64,000 nucleotides of DNA. Source: Hepsetus odoe (Eukaryota; Chordata; Actinopteri; Characiformes; Hepsetidae). The notes under the pieces are model-generated. The model worked only from the letters and a program-made list of their open reading frames with translations. It was not told where the DNA came from and did no database searches. The DNA lies in the NCBI GenBank assembly GCA_017165825.1, contig CM029370.1, forward strand, positions 27,137,459 through 27,201,458. Reading direction: 5' to 3'. Shown here piece after piece: positions 43,991-55,826 of this stretch. A program made the position numbers and the translations under genes. Position 1 is the first letter of the stretch; the number at the start of each line of letters is the position of its first letter.

Positions 43991-45130
43991 CAATATAGAC
44001 AGCGGCTGACAAAACCCAAAATAAAGCGATTAATTAAATGCTACATAAGGACATCAAATCACATACATGAGTATGGGATAATGCATTGTTTAAGTAATAA
44101 ATATGAGTACTATTCAACTTATAGCAGTGATCATAAGACAAGGAGGACAACAAGATGTTGTGTTGATATAGAATGCCTTCATTTATAACATAAATTCATT
44201 TGTAATCATTTTTAGAATTATTCACAGTCTCAGACACTAGATATCCGTTCTGTTTAAGAACAAAGTACTGTCTCAATCAGGGAGACATGAGTCTTAACAG
44301 GAGCCAGATTTATAAACTCAAGGTCTGTACCAGTTGAAATATCCCCCGTCCTTTTCTTCTGAGGTTAAATAAAGTTCTTTTGTCTTCAGGTAGATATACA
44401 CACAAGAACATTCGACTTTTTCTAAATAATGAATCACGTGTGTATGTAAAATGTACTTTTATAGATATATATAAAAAGTCCACATGCATTTATTCTGATG
44501 TACTTGGTCATCAAAAGTAAAAGTGCAATATTGGAACTGGTTTAGCCATCATTTTGGCTACTTTTGGTATTAAAATACATCAATAATGTGCTAGGCAGGG
44601 CCACTACAGGCTCAGAAATACATGGTTTTGTATGTATATGTACTATCTATTTGTACACATGCACCAAAAAAAAGTATGAAACTATCATTTGAGGGCTTTG
44701 TGATCTCTATTGCAGTGCTAGAGTTGAAACAAATGCTTTTCCTACTTCCAATGTAATCCCAGTTCAGTACGAGGAACTTTAAAAAAATTTTCTTCAGTGA
44801 TTGTGTGTGAGAAACTGAGTGAAGTTTCTATTAAATGAATCTTTTTGAGGGTTATCTCTTAATGCAGGGAATCGAATGTCAAGTGTCATTCAAGTTGCTA
44901 GAGTACTTTCGTATGATGGTGACGATGCTGTTGCCTGAGTAACACTTTAATGGTGCCTTGTTGCTTTGATGTGTTCACTGGTTCAACAGCTTGATGTACA
45001 AACACATGCAGGCCTAGAACCTGCAAAAGCATTGCCCTTCACTTTGCTTTTCATATGACAGCGAGGCAGTGCACGCTTGACCATCCGAGTCCAAAAACAT
45101 CCTGAACGTATTTGAGTCAGACATGATTCA
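43991..45130. other. Non-coding DNA
   Basis: AT-rich in the left half, with nothing recognised. Confidence 0.4.
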
Positions 45131-45160
45131 CCACACACACACACACACACACACGCACAC
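45131..45160. repeat. (CA)n microsatellite, short
   Basis: Twelve CA units plus an interrupted tail. Confidence 0.93.
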
Positions 45161-45189
45161 TGTTTCTTAATACAGTGACTTCATTGGAA

Positions 45190-45770
45190 AAAAGCCACAA
45201 CTTTCAGGGAGATGTGGGGGGGTCTTCTTCAGACTTCTGCCAGCCAGTGAAAAATAGCTTCCCCTTTGGACAGAACTTCATAGGCCACAATCAAGCCGTA
45301 GCAAGACGCCGCAATCGTAGCAAATCAAGTCAGCATCTATTAATAATATTTCCCCGGCTCCTCTCCATGCAGGCGCGTGTCCTCGCGCTGTCAGGCGCCG
45401 TGTGATGGAGCGTTGCCTTTATCTCAGCGCTGGCACGCTTCTGTCACCGTGATAAACAATTCCAACTCCAATCTGAATAAAGATCTTCCCAGTAGACCTC
45501 TTGGGTGACTGTGCCCCCTCCGCCGCCACCACCCCCCAATTTTCAGCGCACTTAAATGGGATCCGGAGGGTTCCCTGATTCTCTTGCTTCAGTCTTTTGT
45601 TCTGAGGCCATGTAAATTGGCTGAAGATGAGGCCCCAGAACAAAGCAAGAGCGGCGGGATGATCAGAGCCAAAGGCCTGAGGGGGAATATTGAGGACCAA
45701 GGAACCCAAGGCTAATCTGACCAGAACAGAACAGAACACACTCCACCACATCAGGACTCAAACAGCATCC
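45190..45770. promoter_or_regulatory. Candidate regulatory tract
   Basis: Mixed to GC-rich, repeat-free sequence with CCGCCGCCACCACCCCCCAA and GGGGGAATATTGAGGACC. The 110-residue minus frame at 45419-45751 has no recognisable domain. Inferred only. Confidence 0.3.
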
Positions 45771-45882
45771 TGATAAGCCAGTCTGCTTAGAGAAGAAATC
45801 AAAGAAAGTCATTCAGGTTGCTGGTGTACACTGTAGACCGAACTAAAAAAGACAGAAAAAAGGGTGTTTTAATTATGAATAT

Positions 45883-45938
45883 AATAATATTAATAACAAT
45901 AATAATAATAAACATAACAGCAATAATCATTATTGTTG

Positions 45939-45972
<34 letters not shown>

Positions 45973-45973
45973 G
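45883..45973. repeat. AAT/ATT low-complexity tract
   Basis: AATAAT units are followed by ATT/TTG units and a (TTA)n run at 45944-45972. The AAT and ATT parts can pair as an inverted repeat. Confidence 0.93.
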
Positions 45974-46022
45974 TAAGTGTTTTTAAATTATAAAATGTAC
46001 TTCATTAATATATTAACATAAT

Positions 46023-46095
<73 letters not shown>
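46023..46095. repeat. (TCTA)n microsatellite
   Basis: About eighteen uninterrupted TCTA units. Confidence 0.98.
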
Positions 46096-46259
46096 TTAAT
46101 ACCTTTTTATCGTTTAACATGCCATCCTCATCATCTAATTTCTTTTATTATGAAGTTAATTCTATTTCATATCTTTATGTGTTGTGATTTATTTGTTTGT
46201 ACATTTTATGGAACCACATTTCTCTTCCGTTTTTAACATATGAAGAACTTTCACATAAT

Positions 46260-46400
46260 GGAAATGTTTTTTTTTTGTTTTTTTTTACCAGGTTTGTGTC
46301 CTTCAAAGGACATTAACACATGTAGAGGTTCTCCACTGATTCTCTTGAGAACCAAAATGAGACCCCCTTTGGTATGATTATATTTAAGAGTGCAGGTACT
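46260..46400. mobile_element. Probable small DNA-transposon (GGTTCT-type MITE) fragment
   Basis: AGGTTCTCCACTGATTCTC, GAGAACCAAAATGAGACCC and the end TATATTTAAGAGTGCAG resemble a fish MITE with GGTTC/GAACC cores and a TTTTTAAGAGTG terminus. The match is by recall and weak. Confidence 0.4.
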
Positions 46401-47043
46401 ACTGTGGCAGAATGAAGGCTGTACATGAAGGCATGTGAGGTCATTGTTATTGCTGATTTGATTAGAAAAAAAATCATGTTATGATGTGATATCAGTCTTT
46501 ATAGCAAACAGTATAATTTGTACATTTGAAGAAAAGGGTCATTGCATTCATGAATGGAAGAGATGGGACAGCAATCTTTTATTTTTTATTTAAACAGATC
46601 ACTCAAGTGTTATCTTAAGGGTCCAATCAAAAATTTGTTTGTATAAAAATTACTGGCATTTTTTTAAATTGGGAATGCCATAGCCATGAAGCGGTGTACT
46701 TCAGTGGTCTCTGTGGTGGCACCAAAGTACCATCCACATTAGGGTCAGGAGCCAAGGTTTCCAGCAGAGCAGTGCCCAGAACATCTCACTGGACAATCAC
46801 CTGTCACTGGTTTTAATGCTGGGGCTGATCAGAACACCATGCTTGAAGAAAACAAAACATCGACTGTCTAGCAAACGTCTGAAGGGGCCTGGCCAACTGC
46901 ATCCTCTGTGAATTTCCAAATTTGGAAAATATGGCACACCTGCCTGTCAAATTACCAGCATTCAGTGAACTGAGATCTTTTAAGTTATAGCTGTGACCTC
47001 CACTCATCTTTGTACCTAAAAGCAGTTTGATTCTCCTCCCACA

Positions 47044-47046
<3 letters not shown>
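46401..47046. other. Non-coding DNA, possible hidden transposon relic
   Basis: The stretch 46690-46960 (GGTTTCCAGCAGAGCAGTGC, GGCCTGGCCAACTGCATCCT, GGCACACCTGCCTGTCAAAT) has the flavour of fish DNA repeats, but I cannot name a family. Confidence 0.35.

Positions 47047-47100
<54 letters not shown>
47047..47100. repeat. (CA)n microsatellite, 54 bp
   Basis: Uninterrupted AC units preceded by ACACAAAC. Confidence 0.98.
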
Positions 47101-47102
<2 letters not shown>

Positions 47103-47309
47103 AGTACAGTAGAGCAGTGCCTATCTCTCAGCAGAGAAGCGTTTCCTCTCTTACAGTAAAAAACTTTCAGCTGATGATTCACCTTCGCTGTGGTGGCGGT
47201 CGGCGCTGTGCAGGATGATTAAAAGGCGTCGCAAGATTGATTAGCTCTAAACAAAGTGAAAGGAGTTGCGTGGGTGGGGACGGAGGAGTGGAGGGGATGA
47301 ACAGAGTGA

Positions 47310-47531
47310 CAGTGAAACGAGAGAGAGAAAGGGGAGGGAGAGAGAGATTAACAGAGTGAGAGGTGGAAAGAAAAAAGACAAGGGAAGACAAAATGCAGCA
47401 CAACAGAGGAAGACAAATAGAGACAAATAGAGGAAGACAGAGAGAGACTTAGAGAGAAAGTGAAAGGGAGCAAGAAAGAAATAGAAATGGAAAAAAGGGA
47501 ATAGATAGATGGAGAAAGAGAGAGAGAAATA

Positions 47532-47579
<48 letters not shown>

Positions 47580-47770
47580 CATACTGACTAACTGACAATG
47601 TGAAAGACTAAGAGAGAGACAAGTATTATGAAAATGAAAGATGAGAGACAGAGATGGAGAGATTCAAATGGAATGAGGGTGAGAGAGAGAAAGGGATAAA
47701 GAAAGAAAGAGAGAGAGTGAAGCTTCAGAGACAAAGAGTAAAAGAAAAAGGGGAAGGAAGGGGTGCCCTC
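47310..47770. repeat. Long polypurine tract with (GA)n core
   Basis: Nearly 460 bases are dominated by G and A on the plus strand, with a pure GA run at 47538-47577. All long frames through it are Leu-Ser or Arg-Glu artefacts. Such tracts can adopt triplex (H-DNA) form. Confidence 0.92.
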
Positions 47771-47779
47771 TGGATTTCA

Positions 47780-47784
<5 letters not shown>

Positions 47785-47831
<47 letters not shown>
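47785..47831. repeat. (TC)n microsatellite
   Basis: Twenty-three TC units, complementary to the GA run 200 bases upstream. Confidence 0.98.
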
Positions 47832-47835
<4 letters not shown>

Positions 47836-48028
47836 CCCGTCTCCCCCTGTGCTGAGAGCAGCAGTGGTGTGTGTGTGTGTCTGAGTGTGTGTGTACAGCG
47901 CTGTGACAGGCCCAGTAGAGTGAAAAATGTGACGCACACGACCGAACCCACACACATGCCAACTCTCAGTGCACCCAGCCTCACAGCTCACAACCGCTAC
48001 ATTGATCTCTCTCTTTCTCCTACTGCTA

Positions 48029-48029
<1 letters not shown>

Positions 48030-48093
<64 letters not shown>

Positions 48094-48107
48094 ACACACA
48101 CACACAC
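48030..48107. repeat. (CA)n microsatellite, 78 bp
   Basis: CA units with one CT interruption at 48088-48089. An ACAT-type extension follows to about 48142. Confidence 0.97.
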
Positions 48108-48142
48108 CCATACATACATACATACACACACACTCGCACACA

Positions 48143-48594
48143 CCAGAGCGATGTACTTTAGATGTTAAATACATGGATCTAAAGCTTCCTAGATTAAAGA
48201 ATAATATCCTCCATTTTTCCTGCATTTTAGACTTTTCCCTGATCTCCATTTCTAACACTGTGTGTGATTTTATGTACTGCAGTTCACATGGTTGTTTTCT
48301 GGTTTTCTTGATCTCCTTCATTGAAAGAGCCTCTGCCTTTAAGACTGATGTATGTAAATGATCTCACTTCTGATTGGCTGCTTTGAATTGTGTCATGGAG
48401 CTGTAATTCACAATCTAATGGTTTTGTTTGGGAAACAAGTTGTAAATTGTCCCGCTATTGCTCAGCATCATTCCCAGCCTCTCGGCTATAATTTCCTTGA
48501 CCTCTAGTTTGTTTTTTGCTCAGTGTACAGCTGGACGTTTGAGTTTTCATGGCCTGTTAAGAGCAGGAGAAGCTTTCCGGCCTCCACAGGTTTA
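48143..48594. other. Non-coding DNA
   Basis: Mixed to AT-rich, with no repeat or exon recognised. Confidence 0.4.
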
Positions 48595-48844
48595 GAAAGT
48601 GAAAGTGAAAGTGACCGTTCCCATCCTTGTGAGTACACAGCAAAACACACAGTGAACCACAATGAAATTACACCTCTGCATTTAACCCACACACAACCAT
48701 GTGCAGCTATTGAAAGCGCCCAGGGAGCAGTGACAGGAATGGTATCTTGCTCAAGGGTACCTCAGGGCAACCTACTGGCCTGGGATTTGAACCCGCAATC
48801 TTCCGATCCTAGGGCCAACGCCCTAACTGCTAGACCACTACTGC
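48595..48844 (-). mobile_element. SINE-A copy, full length
   Basis: GAAAGTGAAAGTGAAAGTGA, ACCTCTGCATTTAACCCACA, CGCCCAGGGAGCAGTGACAG, TTGCTCAAGGGTACCTCAGG, GGGATTTGAACCCGCAATC and CTAACTGCTAGACCAC occur in order. The terminal repeat GTGAAA is expanded to three units. Confidence 0.92.
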
Positions 48845-49859
48845 AATATGTCACCATGCTGCGTCCATTCTGCAGCATTCGGATCAGATATTGGATCAAA
48901 TCATGTATGTTGCATCACAGTTTCTGATTCAGTGTTAAATATACATTCTTTGTTTTGTCAATAAAAAACGGCCAGAGACGGAGAACAATTCCCAGGAAGT
49001 GACTCACTTGTGAACAGAAACGGATCATTTCCTGAGAAAGTCGAGTGATGCACCAGTTTTCTTGTTTTGACATTCATCATCATGAGTATTTTTCATGCCT
49101 CTAGTGATGTACAGCTGGAGATAAGAGTGTGTACTCTTACTCAGATCAAGACTGATTTCAGCCTAAATGGGCAAAAATGCACAGAAAAGACACTCCCTCA
49201 CGTTGTCAACCAGTGCACCACATGATGGACGCAAATGATGAAACAGAGACGACAGGGAGAGTGGACGGTGGAGAAAAGGCGTGTATTGAGGGTGATGTCC
49301 GTGACGGAAGAACTAGTAGAGACATGGATGAAGGTGAAGCTTCAGATGAAGAACAAAAAAGGGCTCCTTCATCCATTTGTACATTTCAGAGATATTTCAG
49401 AGGCTGTACTTCAATCAGCACTTCCACTTATCCATTCTTCTACTCAAGTTAAGAATTTGTGTACTTTTGCCATCACCGAAAGTCAAACATTAGCAGAAAA
49501 GACAGTAATGTACTGGGTCCTGAGCATGAAACATGCCAGATGCCTTAATGACATTACCAGGTTATGTACCAGGCTACGTTCCAGCTAGGCAAGCTTTTTC
49601 TAACAGCTAATCACAGTTTACCCACTAGGCTGCTCCAGGTCAGGCCCACCACCGACACACACAGAAACATTTCTGCTAAATTTAAGTCAAATTGGAAATC
49701 TACATGAGTGTGTAAGGGAGCCACTGACCTATAGCTATGACTCTCATTCTGCTTCATGGCGCAATGATCATAAAGAATGAGTGTTTTAATACAACTGGCT
49801 TCCCTCGCCACATCCTAAAGGCAATTTTGCCAAAGAAAAAAAAAAAAACTCAACGGACA
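48845..49859. other. Non-coding DNA
   Basis: Two overlapping plus frames (49177-49452 and 49235-49588) have acidic, unfamiliar products and no splice or start context. I treat them as chance. Confidence 0.38.
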
Positions 49860-50200
49860 GAATAGGGAAATTGCCCCCATGCATATTAAAAACACTTGTC
49901 ACCAGGACGTCACGTAGGCACGGAGAGGACGAGGGGTACAGTTGTCCCTCAGAGGCCCTTTCCCTCTCAAAAGCATCAAATTAGATTGAGGGAAAATAGC
50001 CCGTGCCTTTTCGGCGCTGCGTTTTGCATATAGAAAAACGAGGCCCACGCAAATGGCGTGTGTTACAGAGACAAATTGGTAAATCAGGTTTGAAATGAAA
50101 ATGACACTTCGGTGTGAAGAGAACATGAAGATGTGTGCGGTGAGAATTAGGGCTGTTAAAGTGTCACGCCTCTGAGGTGTGCGGAGACGGCCCGAAATAA
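49860..50200. promoter_or_regulatory. Candidate CNE
   Basis: Repeat-free with CATGCATATTAAAAAC, CGTGCCTTTTCGGCGCTGCG and TTGCATATAGAAAAACG. CpG is locally raised. Inferred only. Confidence 0.3.
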
Positions 50201-50839
50201 AACCCTTGAAGAAAAGAGAAGTATATTTCTCATTCTGAAACAGAGAACACTGTGTTTAAATGATTCACAATAGACTATTTGTAGGGAAAATGTTCTGGGC
50301 AGAATAGTTCATCGTAAAAGAAACGAGTGATGCAGAACGAGAACAGCACAAAGGAAACTACCAGTGAAATGGCCAGCAGGGATGTTCCAATGATCACTCA
50401 TCACTTCTTCATGAAGATCATACAAATCATCACCAGATGTGCCTTTAAGACTGATTGCTGTTACTGGGATGTCCTATAATAAAGCAAGCTTAATGTTGGC
50501 TGTTACATTGTTAAAAAAATAAAAAACAGACGGTTATATAGATGGTTTTCTTACTGAATAATCCCAGATGCAAAATATCACCTACAATCTGCAGGACAGG
50601 ATCTGAGGTGGTCACTGAAGAATATAACACAGTTTGCAGATTACAAATCTGGAACAAAATCAAGGGCGTATAGCCCAGTCCTTGTAAAAGCACTTATATG
50701 GCCTCTGCAAGTGAGCAAGTGGACACCTCTGGCCTGCTAATCTCCAGAGTTCACCCATCCTGAGACCACATCTTAAGGGCTGATAAATGACCTTAATGAA
50801 ATTGGACAATTCTGCATACATGCATAAAAGGATCTTAAA
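50201..50839. other. Non-coding DNA
   Basis: Nothing recognised. Confidence 0.4.
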
Positions 50840-51140
50840 TATTGATGCAGTAGATTGCCCCAGCGGTGCTTATTCGGACGTTTAATATTTTAAGTACCTG
50901 GCAGACTACGGCTGATAAATCGAGGTGGGGGAAATTGTCGCCATTCGTTTGCCACGAGCGTGTCAGTTAGTGGACGGCCTGCACATAAAAACACTTTGAT
51001 CCGTAACGAAACGGCATGTTCCTCGCCACAACGGAAAAAAATTAATTCCCTACCGCATTCCACAATAGGCATTCTGTTCCATTGATTTATTATTAAAGAT
51101 TACTGCCAGGCATATGGAATTAAATGAAAGCAATAGATTT
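50840..51140. promoter_or_regulatory. Candidate CNE
   Basis: A compact repeat-free block with AAAAAATTAATTCCC, GTTCCATTGATTTATTATTA and CAGGCATATGGAATTAAATG, plus several CpGs in mixed sequence (GATCCGTAACGAAACGGC). A 60-residue minus frame crosses it with no domain. By texture this is one of the strongest candidates. Confidence 0.4.
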
Positions 51141-51959
51141 TAACTTGTACAAGAGTATCAAAGTGGGTTTATTACACTTTCATCAGGCGCACTCAGTACA
51201 CTCTTAGAACGGCATCATTCAATTACAGCATAGAGGACACATTAGCTGCACTTATCACCTCACCTACTGCAGCTGACAGAGCAGCGTTACCCACGGCATT
51301 CTCTAGTCACGTGTAATATGACAGCATGTGTGTTTATATAGCATGAATATGTCAGGTTTTGGCATCGATAAGTACACGATCACACGCTTTCACAAGTGCT
51401 AGAGCAAGATTTTATGGAAGCAGGAAAACTCAGGACGCAGCAGACCAACTGTCGGAGGCCGTCAAGCTGTTACTGAGCGTCTGTCACTGTTATAAATGCA
51501 TTCTGCGTGCATTTATGAACGCATTTGTATCTGGATAACTTCTGTCCTGCTGCTCAAAATGCCAGAAATCCTGAGGTGTAAATGAGCAGGCTTGATAAGG
51601 GCCACTCAATTTTGCTACTTTTGGTAACCAACCACTGAAAGCTTCTTTAAGGCAACAAAAATAACATCATGCTGAGGAGCTTTTGAACCCCCTTGTTTTG
51701 AAAAGCACATTGTTTACTTCAGATATAACCAGAAACTGAAATGGTGCCATCTCTAACTTACACTAACATCTCTAACTAAGTCATAACTCATAAAGAGGGC
51801 ACCCGTTTTCCCTTTAAATAAAAAAAAAAAAAAAGAGCCAAAGCAGTTAGCCCCTCTCCACTTGCCCGCCTGCTTCAAACAGTGCCCTCCTACTGTATGC
51901 TCTTACAAATGCCTCATAAAGATAACACGAACGACAATTATTCAAATTCATTCAGATTT
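51141..51959. other. Non-coding DNA
   Basis: An A-run lies at about 51820-51834. The stretch 51160-51560 is mixed and could extend the CNE candidate on its left. Confidence 0.38.
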
Positions 51960-52620
51960 GGGCACTCAAAGCAATCAGTTAATGTCTTTAAAATCAATTT
52001 CGCTCCCCATACGAGGTGGCAATTGAATGCCCCGAGAGCAGGCAATTATTAAACACACACACACAGACCAAATCCATAATTAGCATGATTGTAATAAAGC
52101 TTATGCACTTGGAGCAGGGAGACATTAATAGCTCGATGTGGAGACGAGTGCAGAGGAGGTGCAGAGAAGCCCCGTCCCATCCCATTTTTGACTGAATTCT
52201 CTCGGGCTAGCCCACCCCTCCCGACACCAACCCCCCCCCCAGGGGGCCACTCCGCCTTGCTGGTGACACTCCGGAGGGATGACCCTGAGAAGCTCATTAT
52301 GCGTACAACCAAAGAGGCCTCAGGATTTGCATACAGAAGACAGACCAAATAAGGTCATAAATCAGCATCCCATATTCAAATGGGTTTGAGGTTGGGAGGG
52401 TTGGGGGTGCATAGGTTGAAGGGGGGACCCCTGGCATGTACACTGAAGCTATATATCCCACATGGGGCGTTGTGAAAGAGGCATCCGGTCTCATTAGCCA
52501 GCGTAACCCTCTCTGACCAGCGCACTTCTGCAGATCCGCCTCGGCGCATAGCCCCGGGCTAAGCCTCCACCTTAATATATCAATATTCAAATGAACAGAT
52601 GGAGCGCACCTTTGCTAACT
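51960..52620. promoter_or_regulatory. Candidate CNE with octamer and TAATTA
   Basis: TAATTA at 52078-52083 and an octamer on the minus strand at 52325-52332 (ATTTGCAT) fall in 650 repeat-free bases with other cores such as CTCATTATGCGTAC, GGTCATAAATCAGC and CAATATTCAAATG. Overlapping minus frames (52049-52348 and 52297-52590) are not supported as coding. Confidence 0.4.
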
Positions 52621-53902
52621 CATTGCTGTCGCTATTCTCTCTCATATGCATGACCCTAGAAGGTCGTGTCATATCATGGAGGTGAAGGAAAAAGAAAAAT
52701 CCTTTCTTCTTGCAATGCATCCACACAAGCTAAGCGATGCATGTCACCTCTTAATACCATCGCATTGTAACATGCCAGCTATATGCTATCAGAACACATT
52801 TATTTTAAAACTGTGCCCTTGAGGTCAAGGCTGCAGATGCAGTTCTCTTTTACAATAAATATAAACTCTTAATCTTCTAGTTGCATCCATCACAGAGTGA
52901 AGAACACTGAAAAGTTGAAAAATCAAGAACATCGAGTGTCTTCCAACAGGACCAATCAAACAGGAAGAAGAAAATTTCTCCATAATTTCATCTTTAATAA
53001 ATGAATTAGTTCAGAGCGATTTAATGTGAAATGGTTTTTGTGGAAAGCTTTTATGGTGGCCGTGATCGGAACCAGAAGTTCTGATATCTATCTCTCAAAA
53101 AACAGCCAATTTATTTATTATCTAAAACTACCATCGATCCCTTATTATATGTTGTAAATGTTTATACATAATGCTGTGGTTTTTAAGATCAAATGAGTTT
53201 CTGGTGTAATTTTACCATTTATTGTCAACTATATTTGTTACCACTTCTTTAGAGATGATGTCTGGTTCCTATCACCCCAAATGAAGGAGGACATTTGATA
53301 ATACATATTTTAGGGAAGTGATTTGCATACAATTGTTTTGAAATAAATCTATAAACGTGTATTTCCTGACGTTCATCAACTCTAGAGCTCAACTGGAGAC
53401 ATTATTTAACATAAAATGTAAAATCAGACCAGAACATTCTCATATTGAAAACTCCTCATTGATGTCAATGATACCAATACACTTCTTTCTCACACTGTAT
53501 ATAAGTATTTGGACACCATAGTGTAATGCAATTCATTTTTGGGCATTTCCCCCAGATTTTCTCCACAATTTAATTGTGTCCAGGTCCGCACATTACCTAG
53601 AACTCCCCTAGTCACATGATCCCACCAAAACTGGGCAGGTGAAGGTCAGCGAGCACTTAATGTATAAAGAAGCTCTACCACATCATTGCCATTAAACAAC
53701 AGCAATATTTATTTTTACCCACTTAGAGGAAAACACTTTCTATAAACCCAGCTTGCTAGGCTACCTCTTGAGTAATGGGGGAGAGGGAGGGCCATCCTTC
53801 CCTTTCAGACTCATTGGCCAGGTATGGCTGTGGCATCCTTGGGGATCGTGATGCATGCTTAAACAGCTCATGGAGCATTTCTATTTCAATTCATCAGTAA
53901 AT
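52621..53902. other. Non-coding DNA, possible Tc1-type MITE end
   Basis: At about 53493-53522 CACTGTATATAAGTATTTGG followed by ACACC resembles the terminus of a fish Tc1-type MITE, but no second end was found. No gene. Confidence 0.38.
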
Positions 53903-54035
53903 GTTGCCCTGAGGTACTCTTGAACAAGTTACCGTTCCCATCACTGAGAACCGGTTTGTATGGGTGAAAAGCAGAAGTGGAATTTTGTTTTGGCTCAATG
54001 TGTGCCGTCCTTCACAATGACAAAAAATAGTCACT
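53903..54035 (+). mobile_element. SINE-A 3' part, diverged
   Basis: TTGCCCTGAGGTACTCTTGA, TTACCGTTCCCATCACTG, GTATGGGTGAAAAGCAGA, TTTGTTTTGGCTCAATGTGT and AATAGTCACT. The head is missing and part of the middle is deleted. Confidence 0.82.
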
Positions 54036-55145
54036 AGTTCTTTTTATCAAATGTTCATGAGCAGCTGAAATTTATAAATGGACCTAAAAATAGAATGACT
54101 GTACTGCTAAAGTTCCATCAATTTTTATATTCAAATCAGATTTGTGATGTCAAAAGGTGCTGCATGTGCAATTAGTACCATCTCCGTGCGGAGGTTTAAA
54201 ACACATTAGCTGAAGACGAGGCTTCAAGACAGCAATCGTCAGATAAAAGCAGCAAATTAATTCTATGTTTAAAAAACACACTTCAAGAGAGCAACGACTA
54301 AGACAGACTCTGATGACAAGAGCGATAACAGTGGCGTTGTTTACAGTTCATAGGCTGTCAGCCTTTGCTCAGATCAGGATTTTCTTAAAGAACAACAAAC
54401 CGTTTAATAAGACTGTCCTCACGTCCCTGTTTCCACTTTTTCCACGTGAGAGCGGGGATCTCATTTTTAGTTACATGCAAATAATGATCCATCAATCAAT
54501 TTGTTAGGCCCAAAACTACCATCAGAAGGGCAGTGGCTGTGAAGTATGCAATTCCCCATCAACAAAGAAGCCTCCAAAGCAAAGCTCTCAGGCATAATTA
54601 ATACAGAGGGTGCTTCCATTACTTGGTTTGTTTAACTCATCTCCAAAAACGGAGGGAAAAAAATGCCCTTATTTGAATCAGTGAACAAAATTCACTTGTT
54701 CAACATCACTGAACTTGGACTCATCTTGGAAAAGGGGAAAGGGGGGTACTGGGGGGGATCCGTCTTTTTTATTATCAACCTTGTGCCAGCTGACAATGTC
54801 ATTATTTCTGTCTGGACATATCACCATGCAAATGCATTTACTAATAATGAAGGTTGGAGGGTGAGATCATGTTTTATAGACAGCAGAGGATAAACATATT
54901 CATGAGCCAGACGGCAGGAAATATGAACAAACTGATATAGTGCTGTTTCACAGGGAATTCTCTCTCCAGAACACAGAATAGATAAAAACTAACCACTATA
55001 AATGAACATATTTACAGCAGTATTGGATAAACAGTTCAAAATGAAAAAGATGTATTTTGAGAAGGTAATGCTACAACTGATAATGATCTGCCTTTACGTG
55101 CTTTAAACTGTGCAAATTACAAAAGCACAAAAGTCACGATACATA
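54036..55145. other. Non-coding DNA with two octamers
   Basis: Perfect ATGCAAAT sites lie at 54475-54482 and 54826-54833 in repeat-free mixed sequence, so 54170-54960 may be regulatory. No gene was recognised in the 76- to 80-residue frames there. Confidence 0.38.
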
Positions 55146-55149
55146 CAAA

Positions 55150-55198
55150 CACACACACACACACAAATATATATATATATATATATATACATATATAT
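55150..55198. repeat. (AC)n-(AT)n compound microsatellite
   Basis: A short AC run passes into AT units, a common arrangement. Confidence 0.95.
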
Positions 55199-55592
55199 TC
55201 AAAAAGATTTACTAAACTATCTCTGTAGTTTTACCCTCGATTGATTGTGTGTCTTCAGCACCTTTAGTCAGGAAATCAGTCAGGATTAAACCTTGAACAT
55301 TAAACCTAGAGTCAGGATTTTTTAGCAAAGTCTCCCATTTTGGTGATTTTTAATTTAATGCACATTTTCTGCACAGAACACTGTTCAGTTCATCACAAAC
55401 TCTCTCTCTCTCCCCAGTGTAGTAAATAACATATGTAATTGTGATAAACTAGGGCCAGACATTAGTGCTGTTGTTTTACCGTGGGGTACGGTTTCTGGTT
55501 AGACTCTTAACCAGGGTTCCTGGGACCTGTAAATGCAGAGGGTTACATCAGGATGGGCTACTGGTGTAAAACGTTTGCCTGTTTGCATGTTG
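55199..55592. other. Non-coding DNA
   Basis: A short TC run lies near 55404-55412. No gene or repeat recognised. Confidence 0.4.
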
Positions 55593-55826
55593 ACAACGAA
55601 ACAGACTTCCATACCAGATCGGTCGAGTCAATGACTGCCACTAGTGCTTTTAGCCTGCAGGGTGCAGGTTGAAACTGGGCTACTGTTGGTCAAAATGTGG
55701 TGAGAGAGGACATGCAGGTCGATTTGAAGGAGGAAGATGCCTTGGACAGGAAGAAATGGATATAGAATGGAAATAGATGATCTGCTGTGGCTAAATGGGA
55801 GCAGCTGAAAGAAGAAGAAGAAGATC
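55593..55826 (+). mobile_element. RTE-like element, internally deleted (5' end joined to 3' end)
   Basis: The left part (about 55593-55692) matches the 5' fragment at 659 and continues further (GGTGCAGGTTGAAACTGGGC, TACTGTTGGTC). From about 55695 it switches directly into the 3' end also present at 3664 (GTGGTGAGAGAGGACATGCA, AGGAAGATGCCTTGGACAGG, AAGAAATGG, GCAGCTGAAAGAAGAAGAAG). The whole endonuclease and reverse-transcriptase region is missing. It may be a one-off deletion or a non-autonomous RTE-derived SINE-like element. The tail is a short GAA run. Confidence 0.75.

Noticed and set aside
45419..45751. 110-residue minus-strand frame
   Set aside because: No domain or signal recognised; best explained by chance in GC-richer DNA.
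46023..46095. Regular short repeat considered as a CRISPR array
   Set aside because: Four-base units without spacers; a simple microsatellite in a eukaryotic genome.
47247..48361. Several frames of 60 to 130 residues rich in Leu-Ser, Arg-Glu, Thr-His or Cys-Val
   Set aside because: They are translations of GA, TC and CA arrays.
49177..49588. Two overlapping acidic frames of 91 and 117 residues
   Set aside because: They shift phase against each other, show no domain, and the second ends without a splice donor that I can see.
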